Shown: one piece after another, positions 34,275 to 47,105 of the stretch | Position numbering within the stretch: position 1 is the stretch's first letter | How the letters are laid out: each line of letters begins with the position of its first letter | Assembly (NCBI GenBank): GCA_015060165.1 | Contig: SUZC01000013.1 | Span: 1-64,000, forward strand | Length of the DNA: 64,000 nucleotides | Direction of reading: 5' to 3' | DNA from: Rikenellaceae bacterium | Lineage (GTDB): Bacteria; Bacteroidota; Bacteroidia; Bacteroidales; Rikenellaceae | The notes under the pieces: model-generated | Databases searched by the model: none | Told to the model about the DNA's origin: nothing | The model's input: the letters and a program-made list of their open reading frames with translations, nothing else | Translations under genes and position numbers: made by a program

Positions 34275-34904
34275 ATGAGAAAGAATCTATTTTTAATGCT
34301 TACAGCAGTTCTTCTCTGTAACTGCAATACTGCCAAAGAGAATGATATTTCAATTTGGGATGAAGTTCAATCGAAGATGGATAAAACAGAGTTATCTGCC
34401 GTTGATGTTTTATTATCTGCCGATTATTGGTTAGCGTCAAAGGCTTATTATTATACTGAGCCTAATGCACAAGGCGAGGAGAAAATTGGTTATGATTTGG
34501 GTGAAGATGGCCATCTTGAGGGAGCTAACCCTCATATGTTTAGAATGTTAATTGATGGAATATATAGAGAATATTCGGTTGGTTATTCTCATCCAATTCC
34601 AAGTCATCATATTCCTGCTAACTATAAGGATTATAGATTGGAGATAGATGACAATGGTGTAGGTTCGATATATAAAGGTGATAAGAAATATAGTTTCACA
34701 GTTATAGCCTACGATGAAAAGAGTATTCTGATTGAGTCGGATTTTTGGTGTTCATATAAGTACAATTCGAAAGCAGAAATTGTAAAGACTTATCCATATG
34801 GCAGAGTGCTTTTTAAGCGACAAGTGGCCACATCATCAGATTGGGAAGATTTATATATGAGTGAAGAGGAGCTTCAAAAATATAAAGAAGAGAATCATAA
34901 TTAA
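34275..34904 (+). CDS. Hypothetical lipoprotein, paralog of the one at 7873
   Basis: 209 residues with a lipoprotein-like signal (MRKNLFLMLTAVLLCNC). It shares WDEV, TELSAVDVLLSADYW and FTVIAYDEKSILIE with the 341-residue protein at 7873-8898 and stops where that protein's second half begins. Function unknown. It lies 144 bp after copy B of the palindromic element. The promoter is less clear than for its paralog (TAACTTGC at 34227, no C tract). Codon use is AT-rich compared with the GH2 gene that follows. A terminator at 34927 isolates it. Confidence 0.75.
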   Translation: MRKNLFLMLTAVLLCNCNTAKENDISIWDEVQSKMDKTELSAVDVLLSADYWLASKAYYYTEPNAQGEEKIGYDLGEDGHLEGANPHMFRMLIDGIYREYSVGYSHPIPSHHIPANYKDYRLEIDDNGVGSIYKGDKKYSFTVIAYDEKSILIESDFWCSYKYNSKAEIVKTYPYGRVLFKRQVATSSDWEDLYMSEEELQKYKEENHN

Positions 34905-34926
34905 TAATTTATGACGTTGTATCATT

Positions 34927-34955
34927 TCGCCACCTTTCTGGGTGGCGATTTTTTG
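34927..34955 (+). terminator. Terminator of the short lipoprotein gene
   Basis: TCGCCACC (34927-34934) pairs with GGTGGCGA (34941-34948), then six T residues. Confidence 0.88.
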
Positions 34956-35097
34956 TGTCAATACCTTACTTATATATAAATTATCGCGTGAGATTTGGTT
35001 GTTTGCCGACAAATAGTTAATTTCGTAAACTGCATCATTTCTGTTAAAAAGTGGGGCTGATGTGGCAGAAAAAGTAAAATACAAACGAAAACGATAG

Positions 35098-39135
<4,038 letters not shown>

Positions 39136-39308
39136 AAGAGAATTTTCCGTTGCTATTCAATCCTTTTTAGGATTGTAGCACAATAATTTGGAGGGAGCGA
39201 TGGATAGTGTATGTCAATAAATAGACAATTACACCACTTATCGCCCCCTTTTTGGTTCATTTTGCCCCTAAGAGGGTGAGCTCCAAATTTCCTCTCGAAT
39301 TTATTTTA

Positions 39309-39316
39309 TAAATTTG
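39309..39316 (+). promoter_or_regulatory. Predicted -7 box of the SDR-ALDH operon
   Basis: TAAATTTG, exact TAnnTTTG, 54 nt before the SDR ATG. A short hairpin CAATCCT/AGGATTG (39158-39175) between GH2 and this box could end the GH2 message. Confidence 0.55.
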
Positions 39317-39370
39317 CGCGCTATACTTCTTTCGGTATGTCGCGAGCCGATAGAATAAATTTGAGAAAAT

Positions 39371-40183
39371 ATGACAAAGATAAAATCTAATTGCGTCCTC
39401 ATCACGGGAGGCGCATCGGGCATAGGCCGCATTATGGGTCGTATGTCGTTGGAACGTGGGGCTCGCCAACTGGTTATCTGGGATATTAATGAGCAAAATA
39501 TAGCCTCTACCGAGGCCGAGTTCTCGGCATTGGGCAAGGTGAAGGGTTACAAGGTCGATGTATCGAATCCTCAAGCTGTCGAGCAGGCTTATCGCACCAC
39601 TTGTCAAGAGTGTGGCGATGTGGATATAGTGATAAACTGCGCAGGTATAGTCACCAGCAACAAGACCTTCGACCAGCAGACCCTTACAGATATCGAACGC
39701 ACGATGAGCATCAATGCCGTAGCTCCTATGGTTGTAGCTCGTCAGGCCCTGCCCGATATGTTGCGTCGCAACCACGGCCACATATGCAATATCGCCTCGG
39801 CTGCAGGAATGCTCTCCAATCCTAAGATGTCGGTCTATGCAGCCAGCAAGTGGGCTGTTATCGGATGGTCCGATTCGGTGCGTATCGAACTCAAGGAGGC
39901 TCGCAGCAAGGTGCGTTTTACAACTGTAGCACCTTATTATATTAATACAGGTATGTTCGATGGAGTGCGCTCACGCCTCTTCCCGATTCTGGACCCTGAA
40001 CGTACGTCGCGCAAGATACTTAATGCCATCGAGCGCAACAAGGATTTTCGCGGTATCCCATTCAGTTTCCACTTCATCCGCGCATGTCAGGCAATCCTGC
40101 CAACATCGTGGTTCGATTTGATTATGGGACGCTGGGTTGGTATATATTCAACAATGGACCATTTTACGGGTCGCAAAAAATAG
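39371..40183 (+). CDS. Short-chain dehydrogenase/reductase (SDR16C-like)
   Basis: 270 residues. Classical SDR with TGGASGIG (12-19), NCAG (89-92), catalytic S143, Y156 and K160 (VYAASK). The order and the ending with a hydrophobic stretch (IRACQAILPTSWFDLIMG) are like the retinol/long-chain alcohol dehydrogenases of the SDR16C group. It oxidises or reduces an alcohol/aldehyde with NAD(P). It lies 6 bp before the aldehyde dehydrogenase, so the pair may act in series on one substrate. Confidence 0.88.
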   Translation: MTKIKSNCVLITGGASGIGRIMGRMSLERGARQLVIWDINEQNIASTEAEFSALGKVKGYKVDVSNPQAVEQAYRTTCQECGDVDIVINCAGIVTSNKTFDQQTLTDIERTMSINAVAPMVVARQALPDMLRRNHGHICNIASAAGMLSNPKMSVYAASKWAVIGWSDSVRIELKEARSKVRFTTVAPYYINTGMFDGVRSRLFPILDPERTSRKILNAIERNKDFRGIPFSFHFIRACQAILPTSWFDLIMGRWVGIYSTMDHFTGRKK

Positions 40184-40189
40184 TTTTGT

Positions 40190-41572
40190 ATGTCAATAGT
40201 CAATACATCAGCCGAGCGTATCGACCTTGTGGTTGCAGCTCAGAAGGAGTATTTTGCATCGGGAGCAACTCTCGATTACGATTTTCGACGCGAGCAATTG
40301 CTACGTCTGCAACGAGCTTTGATGGAGTGGCAGCAGCCACTGTGTGAGGCTCTGTGGGCCGACCTGCACAAGTCGGAGCAGGAGGCAATACTCACCGAAT
40401 TGAGTATTGTTGAGGGCGAGGTAAAGAATCACCTGAAACATCTGCGCAGCTGGATGAAGCACGAGAATTGCTCTACGCCACTAAAAATGTTCCCTTCGCG
40501 TAGCAGAATAGTGAGCGAGCCCCTGGGGCAGGCACTCATCATAGCTCCGTGGAACTACCCCGTTCAATTGCTGCTTAATCCGCTGGTGGGAGCTATCTCG
40601 GCGGGATGTACGGCTATTTTGAAACCTTCGCCCTATGTACCGCAGGTATCTAAGGTGCTGGAGAAGATGATATGCTCGACCTTCGACGAGCGATATATAT
40701 ATGTCGTGCAGGGCAATCGCGACGTGAACCGCGAGTTGCTTGCTCGCCGTTTCGATATAATATTCTTTACGGGTAGCCCGGCGCTGGGGCGCAAGGTTAT
40801 GGAGGCAGCATCACACAATCTCACTCCGGTTGTGTTGGAACTTGGAGGCAAAAGTCCTTGCATTGTCGATGCAGGCGCCGATATCGAGATGGCAGCACGC
40901 CGCATAGCGTGGGGCAAGACCCTCAACGCAGGCCAGACCTGCATTGCTCCCGACTATCTGCTTATCCGCTCGGCTTTGCAGGAGCGTTTCGTCGAGGCCT
41001 TCAAGCGTGAGTTACGTAAATTGCACGGCAAGGATGTCAAGCAGAGCAAGCACTTTGTACGTATGGTAAACGACAGGGCTTTCGAGCGAGTAAGCTCATA
41101 TCTGGAGTGCGGCAGAGTGGTTGCGGGAGGTCGCAGCGATGCAGCAGAGCGCTACATAGAACCCACATTGCTTGCCGATGTCGACGTCGATTCACCCGTT
41201 ATGCAGGAGGAGATTTTTGGGCCCGTACTACCTATGATTCCATTCGATTCGACCGACGAGGCTATCCGATTTATCACCAACCGCGAAAAACCGTTGGCAC
41301 TCTACTACTTTGGCCCTCAGGCTGAAGGTTGGCGAGTGATACGTCGCACTTCGGCAGGTGGCAGCTGCATAAACGATACGATTATGCATATCGCCAACGA
41401 GAACATCCCCTTCGGCGGAGTGGGCAATTCGGGTATGGGAAGCTATCACGGTCGACTCAGCTTCGATGCCTTCTCGCACCGTCGCTCGGTGGTGGTGACC
41501 CCTTCGTGGATTGATTTGCCATTCCGATATATGCCTTATAAGATGTTTGGTCTGGTGAAGAAGATTTTGTAG
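40190..41572 (+). CDS. Class-3-type aldehyde dehydrogenase
   Basis: 460 residues, the short length of ALDH3/fatty-aldehyde dehydrogenases. Catalytic C251 (NAGQTCIAPDY) and general base E217 (LELGGKSP) are present, also NYPVQLLLNPLVGAI and FTGSPALGRKVM. Oxidises aldehydes to acids with NAD(P)+. The C-terminus (WIDLPFRYMPYKMFGLVKKIL) may touch the membrane as in ALDH3A2. Translationally close to the SDR gene and followed by a terminator at 41623. Confidence 0.93.
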   Translation: MSIVNTSAERIDLVVAAQKEYFASGATLDYDFRREQLLRLQRALMEWQQPLCEALWADLHKSEQEAILTELSIVEGEVKNHLKHLRSWMKHENCSTPLKMFPSRSRIVSEPLGQALIIAPWNYPVQLLLNPLVGAISAGCTAILKPSPYVPQVSKVLEKMICSTFDERYIYVVQGNRDVNRELLARRFDIIFFTGSPALGRKVMEAASHNLTPVVLELGGKSPCIVDAGADIEMAARRIAWGKTLNAGQTCIAPDYLLIRSALQERFVEAFKRELRKLHGKDVKQSKHFVRMVNDRAFERVSSYLECGRVVAGGRSDAAERYIEPTLLADVDVDSPVMQEEIFGPVLPMIPFDSTDEAIRFITNREKPLALYYFGPQAEGWRVIRRTSAGGSCINDTIMHIANENIPFGGVGNSGMGSYHGRLSFDAFSHRRSVVVTPSWIDLPFRYMPYKMFGLVKKIL

Positions 41573-41622
41573 TAGCCGTCCCCCGATGTCGGAGAAATTT
41601 TGGCTACAAGAAAAAATATTTT

Positions 41623-41669
41623 GAGTACGCGTCGAGCAAGATTCTTGTTTGGGAGCGTACTCTTTTTTT
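41623..41669 (+). terminator. Terminator of the SDR-ALDH operon
   Basis: GAGTACGC (41623-41630) pairs with GCGTACTC (41655-41662), inner arm AGCAAGA/TCTTGTT, then T7. The rest of the 313-bp gap to 41886 has only the next promoter and its leader. Confidence 0.85.
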
Positions 41670-41731
41670 GCAGGCGCAGATTATGGCTGGCTGCGAATAG
41701 TTCGAAATTATTGAAAATCTATCTATTGAGG

Positions 41732-41762
41732 TTGTTAAATCGTAAAACTTTTGTTATATTTG
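41732..41762 (+). promoter_or_regulatory. Promoter of the DUF3472 gene
   Basis: TTG at 41732-41734, 20-nt spacer, TATATTTG at 41755-41762. Leaves a leader of about 115 nt before the ATG at 41886, long for this genome; no clear structure in it. Confidence 0.7.
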
Positions 41763-41885
41763 TTATGTGATTCATTGCAGCTGCTGAATTGTGTACGAAG
41801 TAGCCATTTCGATGGAGTGAGGATTGAGTTTGGCGATGAATCTTTAAGCGTACTATCGAATTTGTTTTACTAAAAATATAACTCT

Positions 41886-43307
41886 ATGAGAACAATCAAA
41901 TCAGTTTTTATGGCAGCTATCACGCTTGTAGCTTTTGCAGCTTGTAGTGATGCAGGAAAGATCGAGCAACTTACGCTCTCTATTCCGTTTAAGTGTAACG
42001 CCTACGTTACACCATTGGATGCCGACTCTAAAACTCCGCCACAGTTTGCCGATAAGATTATCGTCAACAATTCGCGCAGTAAGCAGGATGCCGAGATGAC
42101 TCCCGGCAGCTGGAAGGCCGAGTATGCCACACAAGAGCCGCACCAGATCTCTATGTACTTCTATACCGCCCACACAGGTAAGTTGGGTTTGGCCTTGCGT
42201 GCCATACAGAGCGATGCAGGTGAGTCGGTATTGAAGGTATCGATTGGCCAGAAAAGCAAGAACATCAAGGTTAAGAACGATGCTAAGAGCGACACCTATT
42301 ATGTGGGTGAGTTCGATATCGCCGAGCCAGGTTACGTTCGCGTAAATATTGAGCCGGTTAGCACTACCGCCGAAAGCTATCCCTCGATTTCGGAGTTCTT
42401 GGTAGGTGGCGAGGCTGTAGCTAACGCTACTGCAAAGGTTAAGAACGAGGTTGTTTTCGTCACATTGGAGGAGAGCAAGGATAACCTTCCTCACTTTGTA
42501 CGTCGTGGTCCATCGAACCACTTTATGTGGGATATGCCCAAGGATACCGAGTTCTTCTATAACGAGGTTTTCGTTCCAGAGGGCGAGGATGTTCCTGGTT
42601 CATACTTTATGCTTACAGGTGGCGACGGCTTCTATATGGGTATCCAGCCCAACAAGAAGGGCCACAACCGTACTGTTCTCTTCTCTGTTTGGGACACCAA
42701 CACCAGCAAGGGTCAGGTCGCTAAGCTGGTGAAGAATGGCGAGGGTGTACGTTCGAATGGTTATAGTCACGAAGGCTCAGGCGTTCAGAACTTCTACGAC
42801 TACGATTGGGAGTCAGGTCGCACCTATGCAACTTTGGTTCGCGTACGTCCTGAGGTCATCAACGGCCGCCCAACAGGCAACTCACTATATACTGGCTACT
42901 TCCGCGGTGACGACGGTTGGGTATTTCTGGCTGAGATTCGTCGTCCTGCCATCACAACCTACTACCGTGGCGCATATTCGTTCTGCGAGAACTTCCGCCC
43001 AGAGTATGGCTGGGTACCACGAAGTGTGATGTTCCCATCGCAGTGGATGCGTGATAAGGATGGCAAGTGGCACGAAGTTTTGTCGGGTCGCTTCTCGTGC
43101 GATGCTACAGCCAACAAGGGTCTGCGTCGTGACTACGAGGGTGGCGTGAACGAGAAGGGCTACTTCTACTTACGCAACATCGGTTACATCAACGAGAATG
43201 TTAAGTATCGCACTCCATTTACCCGCAAGGCTACGGGCAAAGTTCCCGATGTAGATTTGCAGGCGTTGGTTAAGCTTTCAGAGTCACCCGACGGCTTGAA
43301 GAAGTAA
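41886..43307 (+). CDS. DUF3472 domain lipoprotein
   Basis: 473 residues with a lipoprotein signal (LVAFAAC, Cys20). The first third (IPFKCNAYVTPLDADS...) is a beta-sandwich like DUF5077, and the rest fits DUF3472 (RRGPSNHFMWDMP, YFMLTGGDGFYMGIQ, FYDYDWESGRTYATLVRV, GWVFLAEIRRP). Both are taken to be carbohydrate-related modules in Bacteroidetes but no activity is established. It lies between two good terminators and has its own promoter. Confidence 0.82.
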   Translation: MRTIKSVFMAAITLVAFAACSDAGKIEQLTLSIPFKCNAYVTPLDADSKTPPQFADKIIVNNSRSKQDAEMTPGSWKAEYATQEPHQISMYFYTAHTGKLGLALRAIQSDAGESVLKVSIGQKSKNIKVKNDAKSDTYYVGEFDIAEPGYVRVNIEPVSTTAESYPSISEFLVGGEAVANATAKVKNEVVFVTLEESKDNLPHFVRRGPSNHFMWDMPKDTEFFYNEVFVPEGEDVPGSYFMLTGGDGFYMGIQPNKKGHNRTVLFSVWDTNTSKGQVAKLVKNGEGVRSNGYSHEGSGVQNFYDYDWESGRTYATLVRVRPEVINGRPTGNSLYTGYFRGDDGWVFLAEIRRPAITTYYRGAYSFCENFRPEYGWVPRSVMFPSQWMRDKDGKWHEVLSGRFSCDATANKGLRRDYEGGVNEKGYFYLRNIGYINENVKYRTPFTRKATGKVPDVDLQALVKLSESPDGLKK

Positions 43308-43325
43308 TTCAAATCTGATTGAGAT

Positions 43326-43362
43326 AAAAATTGTGCAGGCGAGATTCGCTTGCACAATTTTT
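43326..43362 (+). terminator. Terminator of the DUF3472 gene
   Basis: AAAAATTGTGCAGGCGA pairs with TCGCTTGCACAATTTTT (one wobble), 3-nt loop. Confidence 0.9.
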
Positions 43363-43413
43363 GTGCCCGTAAGAACGTTAGTTTAAAGAATGAATTAATA
43401 CACGAAAATCTTT

Positions 43414-44016
43414 ATGAAGCAATTTTTAATATTCTTGTTGTCGATTACTGCAGTTTGCTCGTTTGATGATGCTGCATCCCAGAATTTGGGTAGTCGCGAG
43501 ATTGAGGTACGTCAGGCAAATCGCATAGATAGCCGAAAGAGTGCAAAGAAGAGTAGCAAAAAAGAGCAACGAGCTGCCGAACAAGAGGTGGCTTATGTGA
43601 GTGCACTTGCGCTGCTCGATGCACGCGATTTTGTTTTGGAGGGCAATAAGTTGTCGATGCCCGACGGTAGTAGCTTGGCGGTATTCTCGGATGTGAACTA
43701 CATTATGATGAAGGGCGACAAGGCTGTAGTGCAGGTCAACCCAGGTATCTCTGGTGGCCCTAATGGAATGGGTGGTATCACGCTGGAGGGTAGCGTGATT
43801 GATTTTCAGCGTACGTCAGACAAGCGTGGCAACGTGAAACTCAAATATACGGTAATGACCACAGGTGGCTCGGCCGAGGTGGAGCTGACACTGATGGCGG
43901 GTGGCGATAAGGCCAATGCCATAATCACTCCAAAGTTGCGTTCGGCCAGAGTGATTATGTTTGGCAAATTACTCGCCACTGAAAATTCGCGCGTATTCAA
44001 GGGTTTCTCAATGTAG
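43414..44016 (+). CDS. DUF4251 family exported protein
   Basis: 200 residues with a signal peptide. After a basic linker (RKSAKKSSKKEQR) the 130-residue C-terminal beta-rich part (DFVLEGNKLSMPDGSSLAVF, NYIMMKGDKAVVQV, GGITLEGSVIDFQ) fits DUF4251, a periplasmic family of unknown function common in Bacteroidales. The frame ends at 44016; what follows (to 44160) looks like decayed sequence with no gene. Confidence 0.8.
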   Translation: MKQFLIFLLSITAVCSFDDAASQNLGSREIEVRQANRIDSRKSAKKSSKKEQRAAEQEVAYVSALALLDARDFVLEGNKLSMPDGSSLAVFSDVNYIMMKGDKAVVQVNPGISGGPNGMGGITLEGSVIDFQRTSDKRGNVKLKYTVMTTGGSAEVELTLMAGGDKANAIITPKLRSARVIMFGKLLATENSRVFKGFSM

Positions 44017-44196
44017 CGCTGAGGCGAAGGCTACCGAGAGCTACTCGTTGAAAATCATACGGTCGGGGGTGTCGATAGGCTATCGATATCCCCGATTGCT
44101 ATATTTTATGCTACTTTGGCCGCAAAGATTGGATAAACTTATTCGCTTATAGCTATTTTTTATGATTTTACGCTACAATATATCGGCAAAAGTTTG

Positions 44197-44204
44197 TAAC
44201 TTTA
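44197..44204 (+). promoter_or_regulatory. Possible -7 box of nagA
   Basis: TAACTTTA, one base off TAnnTTTG, 33 nt before the ATG at 44238. No clear -33. Confidence 0.4.
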
Positions 44205-44237
44205 CGTTCAGAATAAATAAAGAAATCTAAATATACT

Positions 44238-45401
44238 ATGTTAACTAGAATTATCAATGGCAATGTCTTGACTCCCTCGGGTTGGGTTAAGGATTGCTCA
44301 GTCTTTGTGCGCGATGGCAAAATCATCGAGATTACCGACTCTAATCTCGAAGTTGTTGGCGCTGAAATCTTTGATGCAAAGGAGTCGTATATCGTTCCGG
44401 GCGGTGTGGAGCTTCACGTTCACGGTGGTGGCGGTCGCGACTTTATGGAGGGTACCGAGGATGCCTTCCGCGAGGCTGTTGCAGCACATATGAAGTATGG
44501 CACTACCTCTATCTTCCCCACACTCTCATCATCAACAATGCCGATGATTCGTGCCGCAGTAGCTACAACCGAGAAGTTGATGGCCGAGCCTGGCAGTCCC
44601 GTTATGGGTCTGCACCTGGAGGGTCACTACTTCAATATGGAGATGGCCGGTGGTCAGATTCCTGAGAATATCAAAAACCCCGACCCACACGAGTATATCC
44701 CCTTGTTGGAGGAGACTTCGTGCATCAAGCGTTGGGATGCAGCTCCTGAGTTGCCAGGTGCTGTGGAGTTTGGCCGCTACATCACAGCTAAGGGCGTGCT
44801 GGCATCGGTAGGTCACACAAAGGCCGAGTTTGGCGAGATTCGCGCAGCTCACGATGCTGGTTATTCTCACGCCACTCACTTCTATAATGCAATGCCCGGT
44901 TTCCACAAGCGTGGCGAGTATAAATATGAGGGTACTGTCGAGAGCATCTACCTGTTCGACGATATGACCGTTGAGGTTGTTGCCGACGGTATCCACGTTC
45001 CTCCTACAATCTTACGCCTGGTTCACAAGATCAAGGGAGTGGAGAGAACTTGCCTTATCACCGATGCATTGGCTTGTGCAGCGAGCGACTCGCAGGTTGC
45101 ATTCGACCCACGCGTGATTATCGAGGATGGCGTTTGCAAACTGGCCGACCGATCGGCTTTGGCAGGAAGTGTCGCAACAATGGACCGTTTGATTCGCACT
45201 ATGGTATTCCAGGCTGAGATCTCATTGCAGGATGCTATCCGTATGTCATCGGAGACCCCTGCTAAAATTATGGGTATCTACGACCGCAAGGGTTCGCTTG
45301 AGAAGGGTAAGGATGCCGATATCGTAATGTACAGCAAGGGCTTGGAGATTAACGGCGTATGGTCGATGGGTAAATTGGTTGAGGGTACTTGCAAGTTGTA
45401 A
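44238..45401 (+). CDS. nagA: N-acetylglucosamine-6-phosphate deacetylase
   Basis: 387 residues of the amidohydrolase superfamily. Metal and substrate motifs: ELHVHGGGGRDFME, GLHLEGHYFN, SVGHTKAEF, ATHFYNAM, DGIHVPP and LITDALAC. It removes acetate from GlcNAc-6-P in the cytosol, feeding amino sugar from host glycans or cell wall into glycolysis. No nagB in the window; the GH20 enzyme at 54.3 kb could supply its sugar. Confidence 0.95.
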   Translation: MLTRIINGNVLTPSGWVKDCSVFVRDGKIIEITDSNLEVVGAEIFDAKESYIVPGGVELHVHGGGGRDFMEGTEDAFREAVAAHMKYGTTSIFPTLSSSTMPMIRAAVATTEKLMAEPGSPVMGLHLEGHYFNMEMAGGQIPENIKNPDPHEYIPLLEETSCIKRWDAAPELPGAVEFGRYITAKGVLASVGHTKAEFGEIRAAHDAGYSHATHFYNAMPGFHKRGEYKYEGTVESIYLFDDMTVEVVADGIHVPPTILRLVHKIKGVERTCLITDALACAASDSQVAFDPRVIIEDGVCKLADRSALAGSVATMDRLIRTMVFQAEISLQDAIRMSSETPAKIMGIYDRKGSLEKGKDADIVMYSKGLEINGVWSMGKLVEGTCKL

Positions 45402-45431
45402 GAACTTCGGTTGCCTCTTGGCCCCAAGCAT

Positions 45432-45466
45432 AAAAAAACGGAGATAGAAAATCTATCTCCGTTTTT
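45432..45466. terminator. Bidirectional terminator between nagA and pth
   Basis: AAAAAAACGGAGATAG pairs with CTATCTCCGTTTTT around AAAAT. A runs and T runs on both sides serve the convergent nagA and pth units. Confidence 0.92.
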
Positions 45467-45512
45467 CGTTTAGCTTTACCGCAAAACCCGACCATCATTT
45501 ATTCGATACGAC

Positions 45513-46076
45513 CTACTTCTTATTGTAGGCATTCATCGTTAGGTCGGCACCAGCTGTGGCGAACGATAATATGGCATCGCCAAATACTTTCAGGCGTGCC
45601 GGCATAGCCTCACGCTCCTCGGCGGTCCACTCTCCCAGAACATAATCGACCTGCTGGCCACGAGCAAAATCGCCACCTATGCCGAAACGCATACGAGCAT
45701 AATCCTCTCTGCCGAGCAGCTCCGAGATATTCTTCAAACCATTGTGACCTCCTGCACTACCCTTCTTACGCATACGCAACTGACCAAATGGCAACGAGAT
45801 GTCGTCTGAGACGATGAGCAGATTCTCGATTGGAATCTTCTCCTGCTCCATCCAGTAACGTACGGCCTTTCCCGATAGATTCATATAGGTCGAGGGCTTG
45901 AGTAGCAGAATCTGGCGTCCTTTGTGACGTACAGTGCAGGTAGAACCATAACGGCCTGCCATAAAAGAGACGTTGGACGCCTCTGCTAAGGCGTCCAACA
46001 CTCTGAATCCTATGTTGTGACGGGTATCGGCATATTCTGCGCCGATGTTGCCCAATCCTACAACGAGGTACTTCAT
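45513..46076 (-). CDS. pth: Peptidyl-tRNA hydrolase
   Basis: 187 residues. Catalytic H20 ([12 protein letters not shown]), the invariant [12 protein letters not shown] and the D in [11 protein letters not shown]. Releases tRNA from stalled peptidyl-tRNA. It lies 12 bp after rplY on the same strand, the usual L25-Pth pairing. Confidence 0.97.
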   Translation of the reverse strand: MKYLVVGLGNIGAEYADTRHNIGFRVLDALAEASNVSFMAGRYGSTCTVRHKGRQILLLKPSTYMNLSGKAVRYWMEQEKIPIENLLIVSDDISLPFGQLRMRKKGSAGGHNGLKNISELLGREDYARMRFGIGGDFARGQQVDYVLGEWTAEEREAMPARLKVFGDAILSFATAGADLTMNAYNKK

Positions 46077-46088
46077 TCTCGATGGCTA

Positions 46089-46652
46089 TTACTGCTGAGC
46101 TGCACGAGTAGCACGTGTTACGCGAACTGCGCAAACAGCTGTTGTAGCAGGAGTAACGAAAGTAATGTCCTCGAACTGAAGATCTCCGACAAAGATTGTC
46201 TGGCCAACCTTCAAAGGAGTTACGTCAACAACAATCTCATCGGGCAACTTATCGACCATAGCCTTAACCGTAAGCTTACGAGCCGAAAGAGCCAACTTAC
46301 CGCCGACCTTAACACCCTCAGCAGTACCTGTGAGACGTACGGGGATAGCGATAGCAACGGGCTTACCCTCCTGAACGCGGTAGAAATCGATGTGAAGGAT
46401 CTCCTCGCGAACGGGGTGGAACTGTACCTCGCGCATAACGGCCTTCTCTACCTTACCATCGATGTTGAGCTCAACAACGAATGAGTTAGGAGTGTAGATA
46501 AGAGGCTTCACTGACTTTGTATCAACAGTGAAAGCAACCTCCTCGCCACCACCGTAGATCACGCAAGGGATAAGACCCTCACGACGATATGCCTTGGCAG
46601 CCTTCTTACCGAAACCATCGCGCTTAGTAGCTTTAATTTCAAGTGTTTTCAT
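46089..46652 (-). CDS. rplY: 50S ribosomal protein L25/general stress protein Ctc
   Basis: 187 residues, long (CTC-type) form with a second domain. N-terminus MKTLEIKATKRDGFGKKAAK and FVVELNIDGKVEKAVMREVQFHPV are typical; binds 5S rRNA. Its C-terminus is a short Ala/Arg-rich tail. Transcription should start near 46820, giving a leader of about 165 nt. Confidence 0.96.
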   Translation of the reverse strand: MKTLEIKATKRDGFGKKAAKAYRREGLIPCVIYGGGEEVAFTVDTKSVKPLIYTPNSFVVELNIDGKVEKAVMREVQFHPVREEILHIDFYRVQEGKPVAIAIPVRLTGTAEGVKVGGKLALSARKLTVKAMVDKLPDEIVVDVTPLKVGQTIFVGDLQFEDITFVTPATTAVCAVRVTRATRAAQQ

Positions 46653-46820
46653 TGTTTATTAAATTTAATTTTTTACTGCAGCACTACTCAAAGCATCCTT
46701 GCTTCTCCTCCGTTTTGACTCCCGATGACTCCCGTCTAAAACCAACACTTAACACATGACGCAGCCATCTTCGTTCAGCTCATTGGTGAAGACTAATACT
46801 TCCCATCGTGCCTGAATTGG
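46653..46820 (-). promoter_or_regulatory. Long 5' leader of rplY-pth
   Basis: About 165 nt between predicted start and ATG, much longer than most leaders here. The minus strand has the direct repeat CGGGAGTC-AT-CGGGAGTC near 46725 and purine-rich GGAGGAGAAGC. It may bind ribosomal protein or fold, but I cannot show a structure by eye. The rest of the gap to 47105 has no gene apart from the promoter and an A/T-rich stretch. Confidence 0.4.
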
Positions 46821-46823
46821 CTG

Positions 46824-46854
46824 CAAAGATAGAGTTAATTATTTATAATTCAAA
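46824..46854 (-). promoter_or_regulatory. Strong promoter of rplY-pth
   Basis: Minus strand TTTG (46851-46854), 19-nt spacer, TATCTTTG (46824-46831), a full match to the Bacteroidetes consensus. Confidence 0.8.
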
Positions 46855-47105
46855 CTCTCAGAGAGATTTTTTGAACTCGGCGACTCATTTTTTTTAATCG
46901 ATTTTTAGACTTGTCGTTGGGATGAATTACTTTAGTTGGTGGGAAGCGGGTCGCAAGGATGGAATAATGAGGTATGATAAAAAAGCAGTGACGCACTCAA
47001 AGTTTCATACTTTGGTGCGCCACAATTTTAGCAGAGGAGCCTTGCTCCGTAACGGTCGGGATTAAAAACCGCCTGCTCATTCTGTTTAACGAGGTTTTCC
47101 CTCGA

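Noticed and set aside
44017..44160. Remnant gene after the DUF4251 protein
   Set aside because: Some codons look protein-like, but frames are short and no homology is recognisable, so no pseudogene is called.
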